NCBI GenBank assembly: GCA_012839765.1
Contig: DUMW01000063.1
Span: forward strand, 1-56,499
DNA length: 56,499 nucleotides
DNA from: Bacillota bacterium
GTDB taxonomy: Bacteria; Bacillota; Limnochordia; DUMW01
Direction: 5' to 3'
The translations under genes and the position numbers were made by a program. How positions within the stretch are numbered: position 1 is the stretch's first letter; every line of letters begins with the position of its first letter. A model generated the notes under the pieces. It did not search any database. It had not been told where the DNA came from and saw nothing but the letters and a program-made list of their open reading frames with translations. Positions 7,617 through 15,831 of the stretch are shown one piece after another.

Positions 7617-8641
7617 CTTTCTTTCACCCCCCGGTACGCCAAAGCTAAAGCTGGCACCAACATCGGCCCCCAGGAGTTTAGTTGTGCCTCTTGTCTAATC
7701 GAAATAAGCCCAAAGGGATCAAAGGGTCTCACCGGTAAACCCAGTTCGTTCTTAAGTAGCTGCGTGATTTCGGCAAAGAGAGCACCGCCACCGCAGACCA
7801 GAATTTCCTCCACTACGTCATTGATGGAATTGTGGCGCTGTTGCACCCTTTCATATTCCAGACTCTGCATGATCCCACTGATCATTTGGGAGATGACCTG
7901 TTGCATCTCCCCTCCATATATCCGTTCCGTATCCCACCCGTGGGACAACATCTGCATCGCCTCTTCGTAGCTAAGGCCCTCATCCTGGGCCAAGGCCTCA
8001 ATCAGATGGCGACAACCCACAGGAATCAGGCGCCCTAGGCGATACCCTTCGGCATTGCAAACCAAAAGCTGCAGCGATTCGGAGCCAAGAATAATGTGAC
8101 ACAGGGGTCCGGGATTCTCAATAAGATAGGGCAGGGACAAAAGCCCCAGGTCAATGATCTCCAGGGCCAACCCCACCTGCTTACAAACGTTGATGTAACC
8201 GTAGATCTGGGATTTTCTCGCGGAGACCACCAAGATCTTCACCAGATCGCCGGTTTTGCCCTTGGTCAGGGGATGGAAATCAAAGACGATCTCTTCCAGG
8301 GGCAAATGTTCGTAAATTGCTAGATCCTTCAGCTCCCAGGCGATAGCTTGTCGTAACTCGTTCTTCCCCATCATCGGCAACTCTATCTGCCGCAAATCCA
8401 AACCCATTCCGCTAATGGCTACACAGACAAAATCCCGGCGAGCCTGACTCTTTTCAAATAATTCTGTGATGGCAACGCCTAAAGAATGGGGATCCGCCAC
8501 CAGCCCCCTGTCCAAGGCACCGGGCGGCGTGGGATGCACAGCGCAGCTTGTCAACTCTGGCGGTCCTAGACGCTTTTTCTGCAACTGAACAAGTTTAAGG
8601 TAAGAATGTCCGATATCCAATCCCACTGCGGTACGAAGCAT
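7613..8641 (-). CDS. pilM: Type IV pilus assembly protein PilM
   Basis: This 342-residue soluble actin/FtsA-fold ATPase-like protein sits on the cytoplasmic face of the pilus motor. The first phosphate loop AVGLDIGHSYLKLVQ (5-19) and the late EEILVCGGGA glycine loop are the adenosine-binding hallmarks of the family. It binds the PilN N-terminus and connects to PilB/PilC. ATG 8641 is preceded by AGGAGGTTACAA, a strong ribosome site. It lies 11 nt downstream of pilC in the same operon. Confidence 0.93.
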   Translation of the reverse strand: MLRTAVGLDIGHSYLKLVQLQKKRLGPPELTSCAVHPTPPGALDRGLVADPHSLGVAITELFEKSQARRDFVCVAISGMGLDLRQIELPMMGKNELRQAIAWELKDLAIYEHLPLEEIVFDFHPLTKGKTGDLVKILVVSARKSQIYGYINVCKQVGLALEIIDLGLLSLPYLIENPGPLCHIILGSESLQLLVCNAEGYRLGRLIPVGCRHLIEALAQDEGLSYEEAMQMLSHGWDTERIYGGEMQQVISQMISGIMQSLEYERVQQRHNSINDVVEEILVCGGGALFAEITQLLKNELGLPVRPFDPFGLISIRQEAQLNSWGPMLVPALALAYRGVKER

Positions 8642-8652
8642 TTGTAACCTCC

Positions 8653-9864
8653 TCAGATCGCGGAAGTAATCTGGAACATGGGCAAAACCACCGAAACCGC
8701 GATGATCGCCACCACCACCGCCATCACCGCCAACATAATCGGTTCGATCATCGCGGAGATGTTCGTAGCCATGTGGTCCAATTCTTCTTCATAGAATTCC
8801 GCAACATACCCCAAAACTTCCCCCAAGGAACCACTTTCTTCCCCAATCTCAATCATTTCTTTCAACAATGGCGGAAAGGTCACCGCGGTACGCAAGGGAA
8901 CCGCCAATCCCTGTCCCCGCTCGATGCCCTGTTTGGCCATGCGCACGTCCTTGGCTACGGCTTCGTTGGCAATAACCTTGATACTCGACTCCAGAGAGCT
9001 TACCATGGGGACGCCACTGTTGAGCATTAGCCCCAGGGTACGACAAAATCTACTAAAGATCATCCGGCTTAACATGTAGCCAAGAATGGGGATACGCAAC
9101 AGGAAACCATGGATGCGTAGTCTCCCCGTGGGGGTCTTACTGTACCGCCAGAGGGCCAGCCAGAGCAGTACAAGACCAGCCACGATCACCAACGCCCACC
9201 GGGTCATCCAATCCCTAAAGGCCAGCACAAATCGGGTTAAGGCCGGCAACTGAACACCCATGCCGGCATAGATGGAGGCAAATCGCGGCAACACCACGAA
9301 CAGGACGATGAAGATCATCACCACCGCAAAGATCGACACTACGGTAGGATACATCAACGCCTGCTGAATCTGATTGCGCATCTTGTTCTGGCTTTCAAAG
9401 TACCGGGACATGGTATCCAGAACTTCATCTAAAGTTCCGGCAATCTCGCCGGTCTCCAACATGCTGACGAAGATCGGAGGAAAAATGGTCTCTTCCCGGA
9501 AGGCATCGGCCAAGCCGGAGCCTGCACTAACCGCCCGCCGGGCCCGGATCAAGGCCTCCTTCAGGTGCTTGTCCATAGATAGATTCGCCAATAGCTCCAA
9601 AGTATCCACCATAGGGACGCCGGTCCTGACCAAAACCGCAAACTGCCGGCAAAACAAAGACAGAGCCTTGATCTTCAACCGTCGGGGACCACCAATTTCC
9701 CTGCTTAAGAAGGAACTCTTCAGCGGCGTTTCCTTAAGCTCGAGGATCAGATTCCCTTCACTTCTCAGGATACGGGCGGCCGCAGCCTGGTCATCGGCCT
9801 CGATGGTCCCAGTAAAGGTCCGCCCCTGCTGATTCCGCACCTTGTAGTTGAATACCTTAGGCAT
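8653..9864 (-). CDS. pilC: Type IV pilus inner-membrane platform protein PilC
   Basis: This is a 403-residue GspF/PilC family protein with two T2SF repeats (about 70-195 and 272-395). Each repeat contains the FxRxLxxLxxxGVP type motif (FCRQFAVLVRTGVPM and FCRTLGLMLNSGVPM), and three transmembrane helices are placed as in PilC. It transmits rotation from PilB or PilT to the growing pilus. ATG 9864 has GGGAGAG upstream and overlaps the pilT stop by 8 nt, indicating coupling. Confidence 0.95.
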   Translation of the reverse strand: MPKVFNYKVRNQQGRTFTGTIEADDQAAAARILRSEGNLILELKETPLKSSFLSREIGGPRRLKIKALSLFCRQFAVLVRTGVPMVDTLELLANLSMDKHLKEALIRARRAVSAGSGLADAFREETIFPPIFVSMLETGEIAGTLDEVLDTMSRYFESQNKMRNQIQQALMYPTVVSIFAVVMIFIVLFVVLPRFASIYAGMGVQLPALTRFVLAFRDWMTRWALVIVAGLVLLWLALWRYSKTPTGRLRIHGFLLRIPILGYMLSRMIFSRFCRTLGLMLNSGVPMVSSLESSIKVIANEAVAKDVRMAKQGIERGQGLAVPLRTAVTFPPLLKEMIEIGEESGSLGEVLGYVAEFYEEELDHMATNISAMIEPIMLAVMAVVVAIIAVSVVLPMFQITSAI

Positions 9865-10891
9865 CAACCATCTCTCCCAACTGTAAAAGCTCCCTAGGGT
9901 CGATTAGTTGACGATCGATCAGGCTTTTGACGCTGCTGCGCAGCGTATGCATTCCATAGCGACTGCTGGTCTCAATCATCTGCTCCAATTGGTGGGTCTT
10001 GCCTTCCCTAATGAGATTTCGCACTGCCGGTATCCCGGTCATCACCTCGGTGGCCAACACTCGGCCCTGGCCGTCCTTCCGCAACAGCAGACGTTGGGAA
10101 ATCACCGCCTGCAAAGAGGCCGCCAGTTGCACCCGGATCTGCTGCTGTCCATGGGGAGGGAAAGCGTCCACAATCCGGTCGATAGTCTGGGCACTACTTC
10201 TGGTATGTAGGGTAGACAGGACTAAATGGCCTGTTTCCGCGGCCTGCACCGCAATGGCCATGGTCTCCGGATCCCGCATCTCCCCCACCAGAATCACATC
10301 GGGATCACTTCGCAAGGCGGAACGCAGTCCTTCCGCAAAGGACCGGGTGTCGCTGCCAATCTCCCGCTGGTTGATCACGCACTTACCGTGGGTGTGGAGA
10401 AACTCGATGGGATCCTCCAAGGTCACCACCACTCCCTGGCGGGTCTGGTTGATCTCGTTGATCATCGCCGCCAAGGTGGTGGACTTACCGCTACCCGCTG
10501 GCCCCGTCACAAGGATCAGCCCTTCTTTCTTGGTGCACAGGCCTTTGACCACCTCGGGCAGTCCCAACTCCTCCAAGGACAGAATTTCAGGGGGAATCAC
10601 CCGCACGGCAATGGCAACGGAACTCCTTTGCCGGTACATGTTAATTCGAAATCTCCCCAGTTCCGGGATTCCAAAGGAAAGATCAATCTCTCCCCGCTCT
10701 TTGAAGACTTCCTTCTGTTCGGGATTTAGGATGGTCTCCGCCACACCCGCGGTGTGGGCAGGACTCAGGGTAGGTTCATGGGGCATTACCCGAAGCCTAC
10801 CATCAATCCGAACACAGGGAGGCATGCCCACTGTCAAATGTAAATCCGATGCACGCATTTCCACGGCTCTTTCCAGCAATCTATGGATCAT
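9857..10891 (-). CDS. pilT: Pilus retraction ATPase PilT
   Basis: This 344-residue hexameric secretion ATPase powers pilus retraction (twitching). The N-terminal motif RASDLHLT, the Walker A GPAGSGKST, the Asp box LEDPIE, the Walker B DPDVILVGEMRD and the His box identify PilT, as does the absence of the extra N-terminal and zinc modules of PilB. The usual threonine in GPTGSGKST is alanine here, which is a mild departure. The ATG overlaps the pilB stop (ATGA) and has GGAGGAG upstream. Confidence 0.95.
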   Translation of the reverse strand: MIHRLLERAVEMRASDLHLTVGMPPCVRIDGRLRVMPHEPTLSPAHTAGVAETILNPEQKEVFKERGEIDLSFGIPELGRFRINMYRQRSSVAIAVRVIPPEILSLEELGLPEVVKGLCTKKEGLILVTGPAGSGKSTTLAAMINEINQTRQGVVVTLEDPIEFLHTHGKCVINQREIGSDTRSFAEGLRSALRSDPDVILVGEMRDPETMAIAVQAAETGHLVLSTLHTRSSAQTIDRIVDAFPPHGQQQIRVQLAASLQAVISQRLLLRKDGQGRVLATEVMTGIPAVRNLIREGKTHQLEQMIETSSRYGMHTLRSSVKSLIDRQLIDPRELLQLGEMVDA

Positions 10892-12606
10892 AACCCTGCT
10901 CCTCCAAAAACCTTATCTCCTGAAACCAGTTCATCTAAGGTATAAACCGACCGGGCCGCTTCCAGCACTGTGGTTTCACCCTTCAACACTCGTTCAATGG
11001 CATTTTCCTTAATGGTCTTCATCCCTTGGGCCTTAGCCAACTTGGCGATCACTTGCTCATCGAGCCCCTTCTTAATCTGTTGGCGCAGCTCCTTGGTCAT
11101 AATCAGCACTTCCTCGATGGGGATCCGCCCCGTAAATCCTGTATGGTTACAGGCGGGGCAGCCCACACTCTGGTATACCGTGGCCTCCTCCATCCCCAAG
11201 AAAAGCCGATCCGCCGGTTCCAGGTTCCTCGTGGCACGCTTACAGCGGTTACACAATTTGCGCACCAGCCGCTGGGACACTACCCCGATCAGGGTGGCAG
11301 ACAACAAATAGGGTTCTATACCTAGATCCAAGAGTCGCACCACCGTTTGGGCGGCATCGTTGGTGTGTAGAGTGGAAAGGACCAAGTGACCGGTCAGGGA
11401 GGCCCGTACCGCCACACTGGCGGTCTCCGCATCCCGAATCTCCCCCACCATGACAATATCCGGGTCTTGGCGCAGTACCGCCCGTAAGCCATCGGCGAAA
11501 TCGATGCCCCCTCGCCGGCGCACCTGCACTTGAGTAATTCCCGGCATCCGGTATTCCACCGGATCTTCCACCGTCACGATATTCACATCTGGCACATTGA
11601 GGCGTCGGATAAAGGAATACAGGGTAGTGGTCTTACCACTGCCCGTGGGTCCGGTGACCAGGATCAGCCCCTGGTTCTGACTAAGCATCTGCTCGATCCT
11701 GTACACCGAATCCTCTAGAAAACCAATCTCTTCCAGGGACACAGTGGCTAGATTGCGGTTTGGCAACCGCAGGACCACCTTTTCTCCGTTCACCGTGGGC
11801 AAGGTGGACACCCGCACGTCGATGGTGTTATTCTCCACCAGCACCCGCAGCCGTCCGTCCTGGGGCATCCGGCGATTAGTAATGTCCAGATTGGCCATCA
11901 CCTTTAATCTGGAAACCAGGTCCGGATGCAGACGTTTGGGCAAGGTCATCACCTTCCGCAGTACTCCGTCAATCCGGAACCGGACTACCACCTCAGACTC
12001 CTCGGGCTGTAGGTGCACATCACTGGCGTTACTGGTCACCGCTTGGTGGATAATTAAATTGACGATTCTCACCCCGGGGACATGGCCTACGTCCATATCC
12101 GCCAGGTTCTGCTCAAAAAGTAGATCGGAGTCTTCCTCCTCGGACAGGTCCCCAATTACCTGATCCGCGGAATCCTGGAGATCTAAGTGTCGTTGGTAAG
12201 CCGCGTTAATGTCCGAGGGAGTACTGAGCAGTGGCTTCACCTCAAGACCGGTGAGCCTACGAACATCATCGATGACCTGCACGTCAAAGGGATCTACCAT
12301 GGCCAGGTGCAGAACACGTCCCTCCACCTTGACGGGCAGCACCCTAAACCGTTTGAAAAACTGCTCCGGCAACAGGGATAGCAAAGTGGGATCCAAGGGT
12401 TCCTCGTTCAGGTTGGCAATGGGCAGACCGCTTTGCCGCGACAGTTCAAAGGCCAGTTGCTCCTCGGTGATGTAGCCCAGTTCCACCAGGGTTTCACCCA
12501 ACCGCTTCCCCGTTTTCCGCTGGAGTTGAAGTGCTTCTGTCAGTTGTTCCTGGGTTACCAATCCCTTTGTCACTAACAAATCTCCAAGCCTGGTTACAGA
12601 CCGCAT
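10888..12606 (-). CDS. pilB: Pilus extension ATPase PilB
   Basis: This 572-residue GspE/PilB ATPase drives pilus extension. The N-terminal GspE_N/MshEN-type domain (about 1-150) is a known c-di-GMP-binding fold in some relatives. The ATPase core has Walker A GPTGSGKTT (319-327) and Walker B DIVMVGEIRD (383-392). A zinc knuckle is formed by C452, C455, C483 and C486. ATG 12606 is chosen over an upstream extension because AGGGG lies 6 nt before it. It is the first gene of the pilus operon and is preceded by a structured leader with a terminator-like hairpin. Confidence 0.95.
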   Translation of the reverse strand: MRSVTRLGDLLVTKGLVTQEQLTEALQLQRKTGKRLGETLVELGYITEEQLAFELSRQSGLPIANLNEEPLDPTLLSLLPEQFFKRFRVLPVKVEGRVLHLAMVDPFDVQVIDDVRRLTGLEVKPLLSTPSDINAAYQRHLDLQDSADQVIGDLSEEEDSDLLFEQNLADMDVGHVPGVRIVNLIIHQAVTSNASDVHLQPEESEVVVRFRIDGVLRKVMTLPKRLHPDLVSRLKVMANLDITNRRMPQDGRLRVLVENNTIDVRVSTLPTVNGEKVVLRLPNRNLATVSLEEIGFLEDSVYRIEQMLSQNQGLILVTGPTGSGKTTTLYSFIRRLNVPDVNIVTVEDPVEYRMPGITQVQVRRRGGIDFADGLRAVLRQDPDIVMVGEIRDAETASVAVRASLTGHLVLSTLHTNDAAQTVVRLLDLGIEPYLLSATLIGVVSQRLVRKLCNRCKRATRNLEPADRLFLGMEEATVYQSVGCPACNHTGFTGRIPIEEVLIMTKELRQQIKKGLDEQVIAKLAKAQGMKTIKENAIERVLKGETTVLEAARSVYTLDELVSGDKVFGGAGL

Positions 12607-12621
12607 AGCAACACCCCTGGG

Positions 12622-12660
12622 AAAAAATAAACCGACCAGAAGATTACCTTCGGCCGGTTT
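12622..12660 (-). terminator. Terminator-like hairpin in the pilB leader (possible attenuator)
   Basis: Read on the minus strand, AAACCGGCCGAAGG pairs with CTTCTGGTCGGTTT, with minor bulges, around a short loop. TTATTTTTT follows directly. This is the shape of an intrinsic terminator. It ends only 16 nt before the pilB ATG, and the pilB ribosome site lies just after it, so read-through must occur for the operon to be expressed. Confidence 0.65.
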
Positions 12661-12839
12661 CACTACTAGCTCCCCCATGGTTTATCCAGTGACCACAGCT
12701 TACCTTGGGTTCATCGCTCCGAAGCAGCAACATCTCGGTTAGTTTATCTACCATTGTTCTCAGCGGTTGATGAGAATACAACATTGTATATTTAGATTTC
12801 GACCTGGAGTACGGATTTCCTTCATATTCCGCGATTTTC
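12661..12839 (-). promoter_or_regulatory. Pilus operon 5' leader region
   Basis: This stretch between the HEAT gene stop and the terminator-like hairpin carries a weak promoter candidate (TACAAT in AAATATACAATG near 12785) without a clear -35. It also has pairing segments AGCTGTGGT and ACCATgggggAGCT at about 12670-12703. Known riboswitch cores (c-di-GMP-I, c-di-GMP-II, SAM, T-box) were looked for by eye and not found. The layout of structure followed by a terminator hairpin fits a regulated leader of unknown ligand. Confidence 0.4.
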
Positions 12840-14129
12840 TTAGTCCAATTCCACCCGCCAGGATTCAGCATCCATCTCAAATCGGGCCCGCAGTTCCTCC
12901 CGCTTTTGCCGCCGCCGTTCGATCTCCTCCCAGGCTTTGTCCAGTTCCTCGGGAGGAACCACCTGCTCTAGGATTTCCTCCGCGGCCTTCAAAATGCTCT
13001 TCTGTAGCAGATTCCGGGTGGGATCGGTGAGGATATCCCTAATCACCGGATAGACCACGTCCCTGCCGCGGACTTTCAGGAAGTGCAGCGCCGCGATACG
13101 CACTGCCGCCACCTGGTCCCCGTTGGCCATGTTCTGGGCCCGCTGTACAATATCAGACCCCAGTCCGGGCAACAGGCAGAGGAAATAGAGGGCGATCTCT
13201 CGAATCACCGCGTTATCCTCCCGGAGGAAGGACATAAGAAGCTTGAGCAAAGGTTCCCGTTTGGCCTTCGTAAGGACGCTTGCCACCTCTTTACTGTTGT
13301 CGGAGGTAGGTTCAAACTCCACCACCCCATAGGCTGCAAAGCCCAACAAGGCCGTAGCTGCCTCCGTCCGAGTATGGTGATCCACCAGCACCAACCGGAC
13401 CAGATCTCCTACGAACTTCTCGTTCCGGAGGTGCAGGGCCGCCTTCACGCCCAAAAGACGCATCTTTGGATCTTTGTCCCTCATCCAGCCCATGACCAAA
13501 GTCTCAGAATCGGCGCCCAAAGTCTCCAAAATGGCCCGGCGCGCCATATGACTGAGTTTTTCTGCCCGGTTTTCCTCCGCTTGCAGGTAAAACTTCACAA
13601 GCCTTGGCAGTAAGGGCTCATGCTTTAAACGCCGGCACAGGTGCAATGCAAATACCTGCAGGTTCTCGTCGGGTTGTTTTAGCGCATGCAGAATCGGCTC
13701 TTTCAGATCCTCCACTGAAAACTGACGAATATGGGCAATTAGTTCCCGGGCTAGGACGGTGTGATCCGTAAAGGATACAATCCGGAAAAAGGCCGTAAGG
13801 GCCCGGGGATCCCTTATCCCCCTTAAGACCTCACGGGTTGTTTTTCGGTCCTGGTCCATACACCACTTCAAATGCCTTTCAATGGCGCGCAAAGACCCCA
13901 CCGCATTCCGTCTGCGGATCAGGATAATCTCATAGAAGCGGGATCGAATTTCCGGAGTCTGATCGGCCAACAATCGCAGAAAGATCTTCAGATTTCCTGG
14001 AAATAGGGCAATGTCTTCCAGTTCAGCGACACAATTATGGAAAACTTCGGTGTCTTCACCCCACTCCATCTGCAAGGTATTAAATAGGTCGATGATCCGA
14101 CCCGTCACTTCATCCCTATTTAGTTCCAC
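12840..14129 (-). CDS. HEAT-repeat protein of unknown function
   Basis: This 429-residue soluble, all-helical protein shows repeated helix pairs typical of HEAT/ARM solenoids, for example around LKEPILHALKQPDENLQVFA, KMRLLGVKAALHL and DNAVIREIALYFLCLL. It ends in a charged coiled-coil tail rich in E, R and K. No signal peptide, membrane segment or catalytic motif is visible, so it is probably a cytoplasmic scaffold. GTG 14129 has AAAGGAG 8 nt upstream and is preferred over an upstream extension. It lies in front of the pilus operon in the same direction. A role with the pilus is possible but unproven. Confidence 0.65.
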   Translation of the reverse strand: MELNRDEVTGRIIDLFNTLQMEWGEDTEVFHNCVAELEDIALFPGNLKIFLRLLADQTPEIRSRFYEIILIRRRNAVGSLRAIERHLKWCMDQDRKTTREVLRGIRDPRALTAFFRIVSFTDHTVLARELIAHIRQFSVEDLKEPILHALKQPDENLQVFALHLCRRLKHEPLLPRLVKFYLQAEENRAEKLSHMARRAILETLGADSETLVMGWMRDKDPKMRLLGVKAALHLRNEKFVGDLVRLVLVDHHTRTEAATALLGFAAYGVVEFEPTSDNSKEVASVLTKAKREPLLKLLMSFLREDNAVIREIALYFLCLLPGLGSDIVQRAQNMANGDQVAAVRIAALHFLKVRGRDVVYPVIRDILTDPTRNLLQKSILKAAEEILEQVVPPEELDKAWEEIERRRQKREELRARFEMDAESWRVELD

Positions 14130-14212
14130 AGTCCTAACTCCTTTCGTAATAGGATACACGAATGCCCATAGAACACTTTCCAAAGCGCATTCAAAAAAGA
14201 CACTTCGGCAAT

Positions 14213-14250
14213 AAAAAAGCAGCCGGCTTCAGGTGCAGAAACCGGCTGCT
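14213..14250 (-). terminator. Intrinsic terminator after KDPG aldolase gene
   Basis: On the minus strand AGCAGCCGG and CCGGCTGCT form a perfect 9-bp GC-rich stem, followed by TTTTTTATT. It lies 20 nt after the aldolase stop and before the HEAT gene, so it separates the two transcription units. Confidence 0.92.
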
Positions 14251-14269
14251 TGAAGGTCGTTTTTAGTTC

Positions 14270-14935
14270 CTATCCACCGGTTCTCGCCTGAGCGATTACT
14301 TTTATAAACTCCCGCGCCCGTTCGGTGATCACCTGATAATTCCCCGAACTGATCGCTTTCTTATCTAATAATGAACCACCGACACCTACCGCTGCTGCCC
14401 CCGCCTTGATAAATGCCGCCGCATTATCCAGATCGATTCCCCCGGTGGGAATCACAGGGATCTGGGACAATGGTCCCTTTACGGCTTTAATATACTCAGG
14501 TCCTAAGACGTCTGCGGGAAATACCTTCACCATCATCGCACCAGCTTTGTAGGCCGTAAGCATCTCCGTAGGTGTCATAACCCCCGGAATCACCAACTTG
14601 TCATAGGTGTTTGCGATCTCAATTACTTCTAGATCCAAAGTAGGCGTAAAAATGAACTCCGCCCCCGCCAAGATGGCATTTCTAGCAGTTTGGGCATCCA
14701 GCACCGTCCCTGCCCCGATGACTGCACCGCTAGTATCCTGTGCCCGCACTTGTTCGATCATATGCATAATTCCCGGGCTATCTGCTGTAATCTCCAAGAC
14801 TTTTACTCCCGCCGCCGTCAATGCCTGGGCTACCTGACAAACCTGGTTCACATCCAGCCCGCGCATGACAGCGACAACTCCGCTTTCTAGTATTTGGTTC
14901 ATCTGCGCAAATCTATTCATCGTTTGAAAACCCAC
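14270..14935 (-). CDS. eda: KDPG/KHG aldolase
   Basis: This class I aldolase splits 2-keto-3-deoxy-6-phosphogluconate to pyruvate and glyceraldehyde 3-phosphate in the Entner-Doudoroff and hexuronate routes; the family also acts on 4-hydroxy-2-oxoglutarate. In the 221-residue reading, the Schiff-base lysine is in MVKVFPAD (K137) and the catalytic glutamate in LEIT (E48). GAGTV and PTGGI are the usual phosphate-site loops. The start is either GTG 14935 or ATG 14920, and neither has ideal spacing. It stands alone between its own promoter and terminator, without neighbouring sugar-acid genes. Confidence 0.92.
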   Translation of the reverse strand: MGFQTMNRFAQMNQILESGVVAVMRGLDVNQVCQVAQALTAAGVKVLEITADSPGIMHMIEQVRAQDTSGAVIGAGTVLDAQTARNAILAGAEFIFTPTLDLEVIEIANTYDKLVIPGVMTPTEMLTAYKAGAMMVKVFPADVLGPEYIKAVKGPLSQIPVIPTGGIDLDNAAAFIKAGAAAVGVGGSLLDKKAISSGNYQVITERAREFIKVIAQARTGG

Positions 14936-14961
14936 AGCTCCCTAATCGTGGTCTTTGGTCC

Positions 14962-14990
14962 ATAATATCAATATCTGGGTATCAATGCAA
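14962..14990 (-). promoter_or_regulatory. Promoter of the KDPG aldolase gene
   Basis: TTGCAT (14985-14990) and TATTAT (14962-14967) on the minus strand are spaced 17 bp apart. The -10 matches 5 of 6 consensus bases and the -35 matches 3 of 6. The start of transcription would be near 14955. Two direct repeats overlap this element. Confidence 0.55.
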
Positions 14991-14997
14991 TATCTGG
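14969..14997. repeat. Direct repeats overlapping the eda promoter (putative operator)
   Basis: CAATATCTGG occurs twice, at 14969-14978 and 14988-14997, 19 bp apart, about two helical turns. One copy lies in the spacer between -10 and -35 and the other over the -35. That placement suits a repressor of the aldolase gene responding to a sugar acid. The regulator is not encoded nearby. Confidence 0.5.
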
Positions 14998-15130
14998 TTC
15001 TTAATACCAAAACTTATAAAGTAACAACAGATGGGGCTTAGCAATATAGCTGAATAATCGCAAGGGGAAGGGAAACTCTAGACTATGACTACAATAGAAT
15101 TATACCATAATGCACCCCATTGTACAAACA

Positions 15131-15709
15131 TCACTTTAAAGCAGCAAAGGCCGCCTCCGGAGTAGCAAGGATGCTCATCTTGTTCAAGGGCCAATAACGC
15201 CAGATGGCCCGGCCCACAATCAGGTCCTGGGGCACAAATCCCACATCCGCCGACCGACTATCTTTGCTATTGTTCCGATTGTCCCCCAAAACAAAGTAAG
15301 CATCGGCGGGAACCTCCGTTGGCGGCAGTTGCCCCCACATCCTTTCGGCTATATAAGGCTCATCAATGGGCTGTCCGTTCACCACCAGACGACCGTTTTC
15401 AATAGCCACCACATCACCGGGGATTCCAATGATACGTTTGACAAAATAATGATCCGGTGATGCTGGGTATCGAAAGACAACAATCTCTCCCCTCCGGGGA
15501 GGGCGAAATCGGTATGTAACCTGATCGATCAATAATCTTTCCCCGTCAGCCAAGGTGGGCAACATCGAAGGCCCATCCACGGTAAAGGCCCGGGCGATAA
15601 AGGTAATACACAAAAAGGCCAGGATACTCGCGGAAAGCAGGGTCTCCAAGACCTCTTGCCAAAGGGGTTTTGTCTGGTTGCTCTTTGCTCTTCCCACAGG
15701 TATTTTCAC
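15131..15709 (-). CDS. lepB: Type I signal peptidase
   Basis: This enzyme removes signal peptides from Sec-exported proteins at the outer face of the cytoplasmic membrane. It is a Firmicutes-type short form (192 residues) with one N-terminal transmembrane helix (about 20-40). The catalytic serine is in DGPSMLPT (S48) and the general-base lysine in YFVKRIIGIPGD (K91). The GDNRNNSKDSR box is also present. GTG 15709 is chosen because GAAGGTGG lies upstream. A longer reading from 15769 is possible. The gene is divergent from the PhnP-like gene. Confidence 0.92.
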   Translation of the reverse strand: MKIPVGRAKSNQTKPLWQEVLETLLSASILAFLCITFIARAFTVDGPSMLPTLADGERLLIDQVTYRFRPPRRGEIVVFRYPASPDHYFVKRIIGIPGDVVAIENGRLVVNGQPIDEPYIAERMWGQLPPTEVPADAYFVLGDNRNNSKDSRSADVGFVPQDLIVGRAIWRYWPLNKMSILATPEAAFAALK

Positions 15710-15831
15710 CTTACAGGCGCCACCTTCATTGCCAAGTTGGAAAAAACATAATAGAATGTAATTTGACATATTCGAGTCTCCGCAAACAGATTCCTGCTTG
15801 GGCAGCTTTTGTCAGCGCTGGAGGTACGAAG

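Noticed and set aside
12682-12763. Fragments resembling a TPP riboswitch (CTGAGA and CTGGATAA) in the pilB leader
   Set aside because: The spacing and the surrounding helices do not fit the THI-box fold, and a thiamine switch before pilB has no functional logic.
15670-15831. A 54-residue N-terminal extension of the PhnP-like hydrolase
   Set aside because: The extension overlaps the divergent signal peptidase gene and lacks family similarity. ATG 15832 has a strong ribosome site and begins at the conserved FLGTGTS strand.
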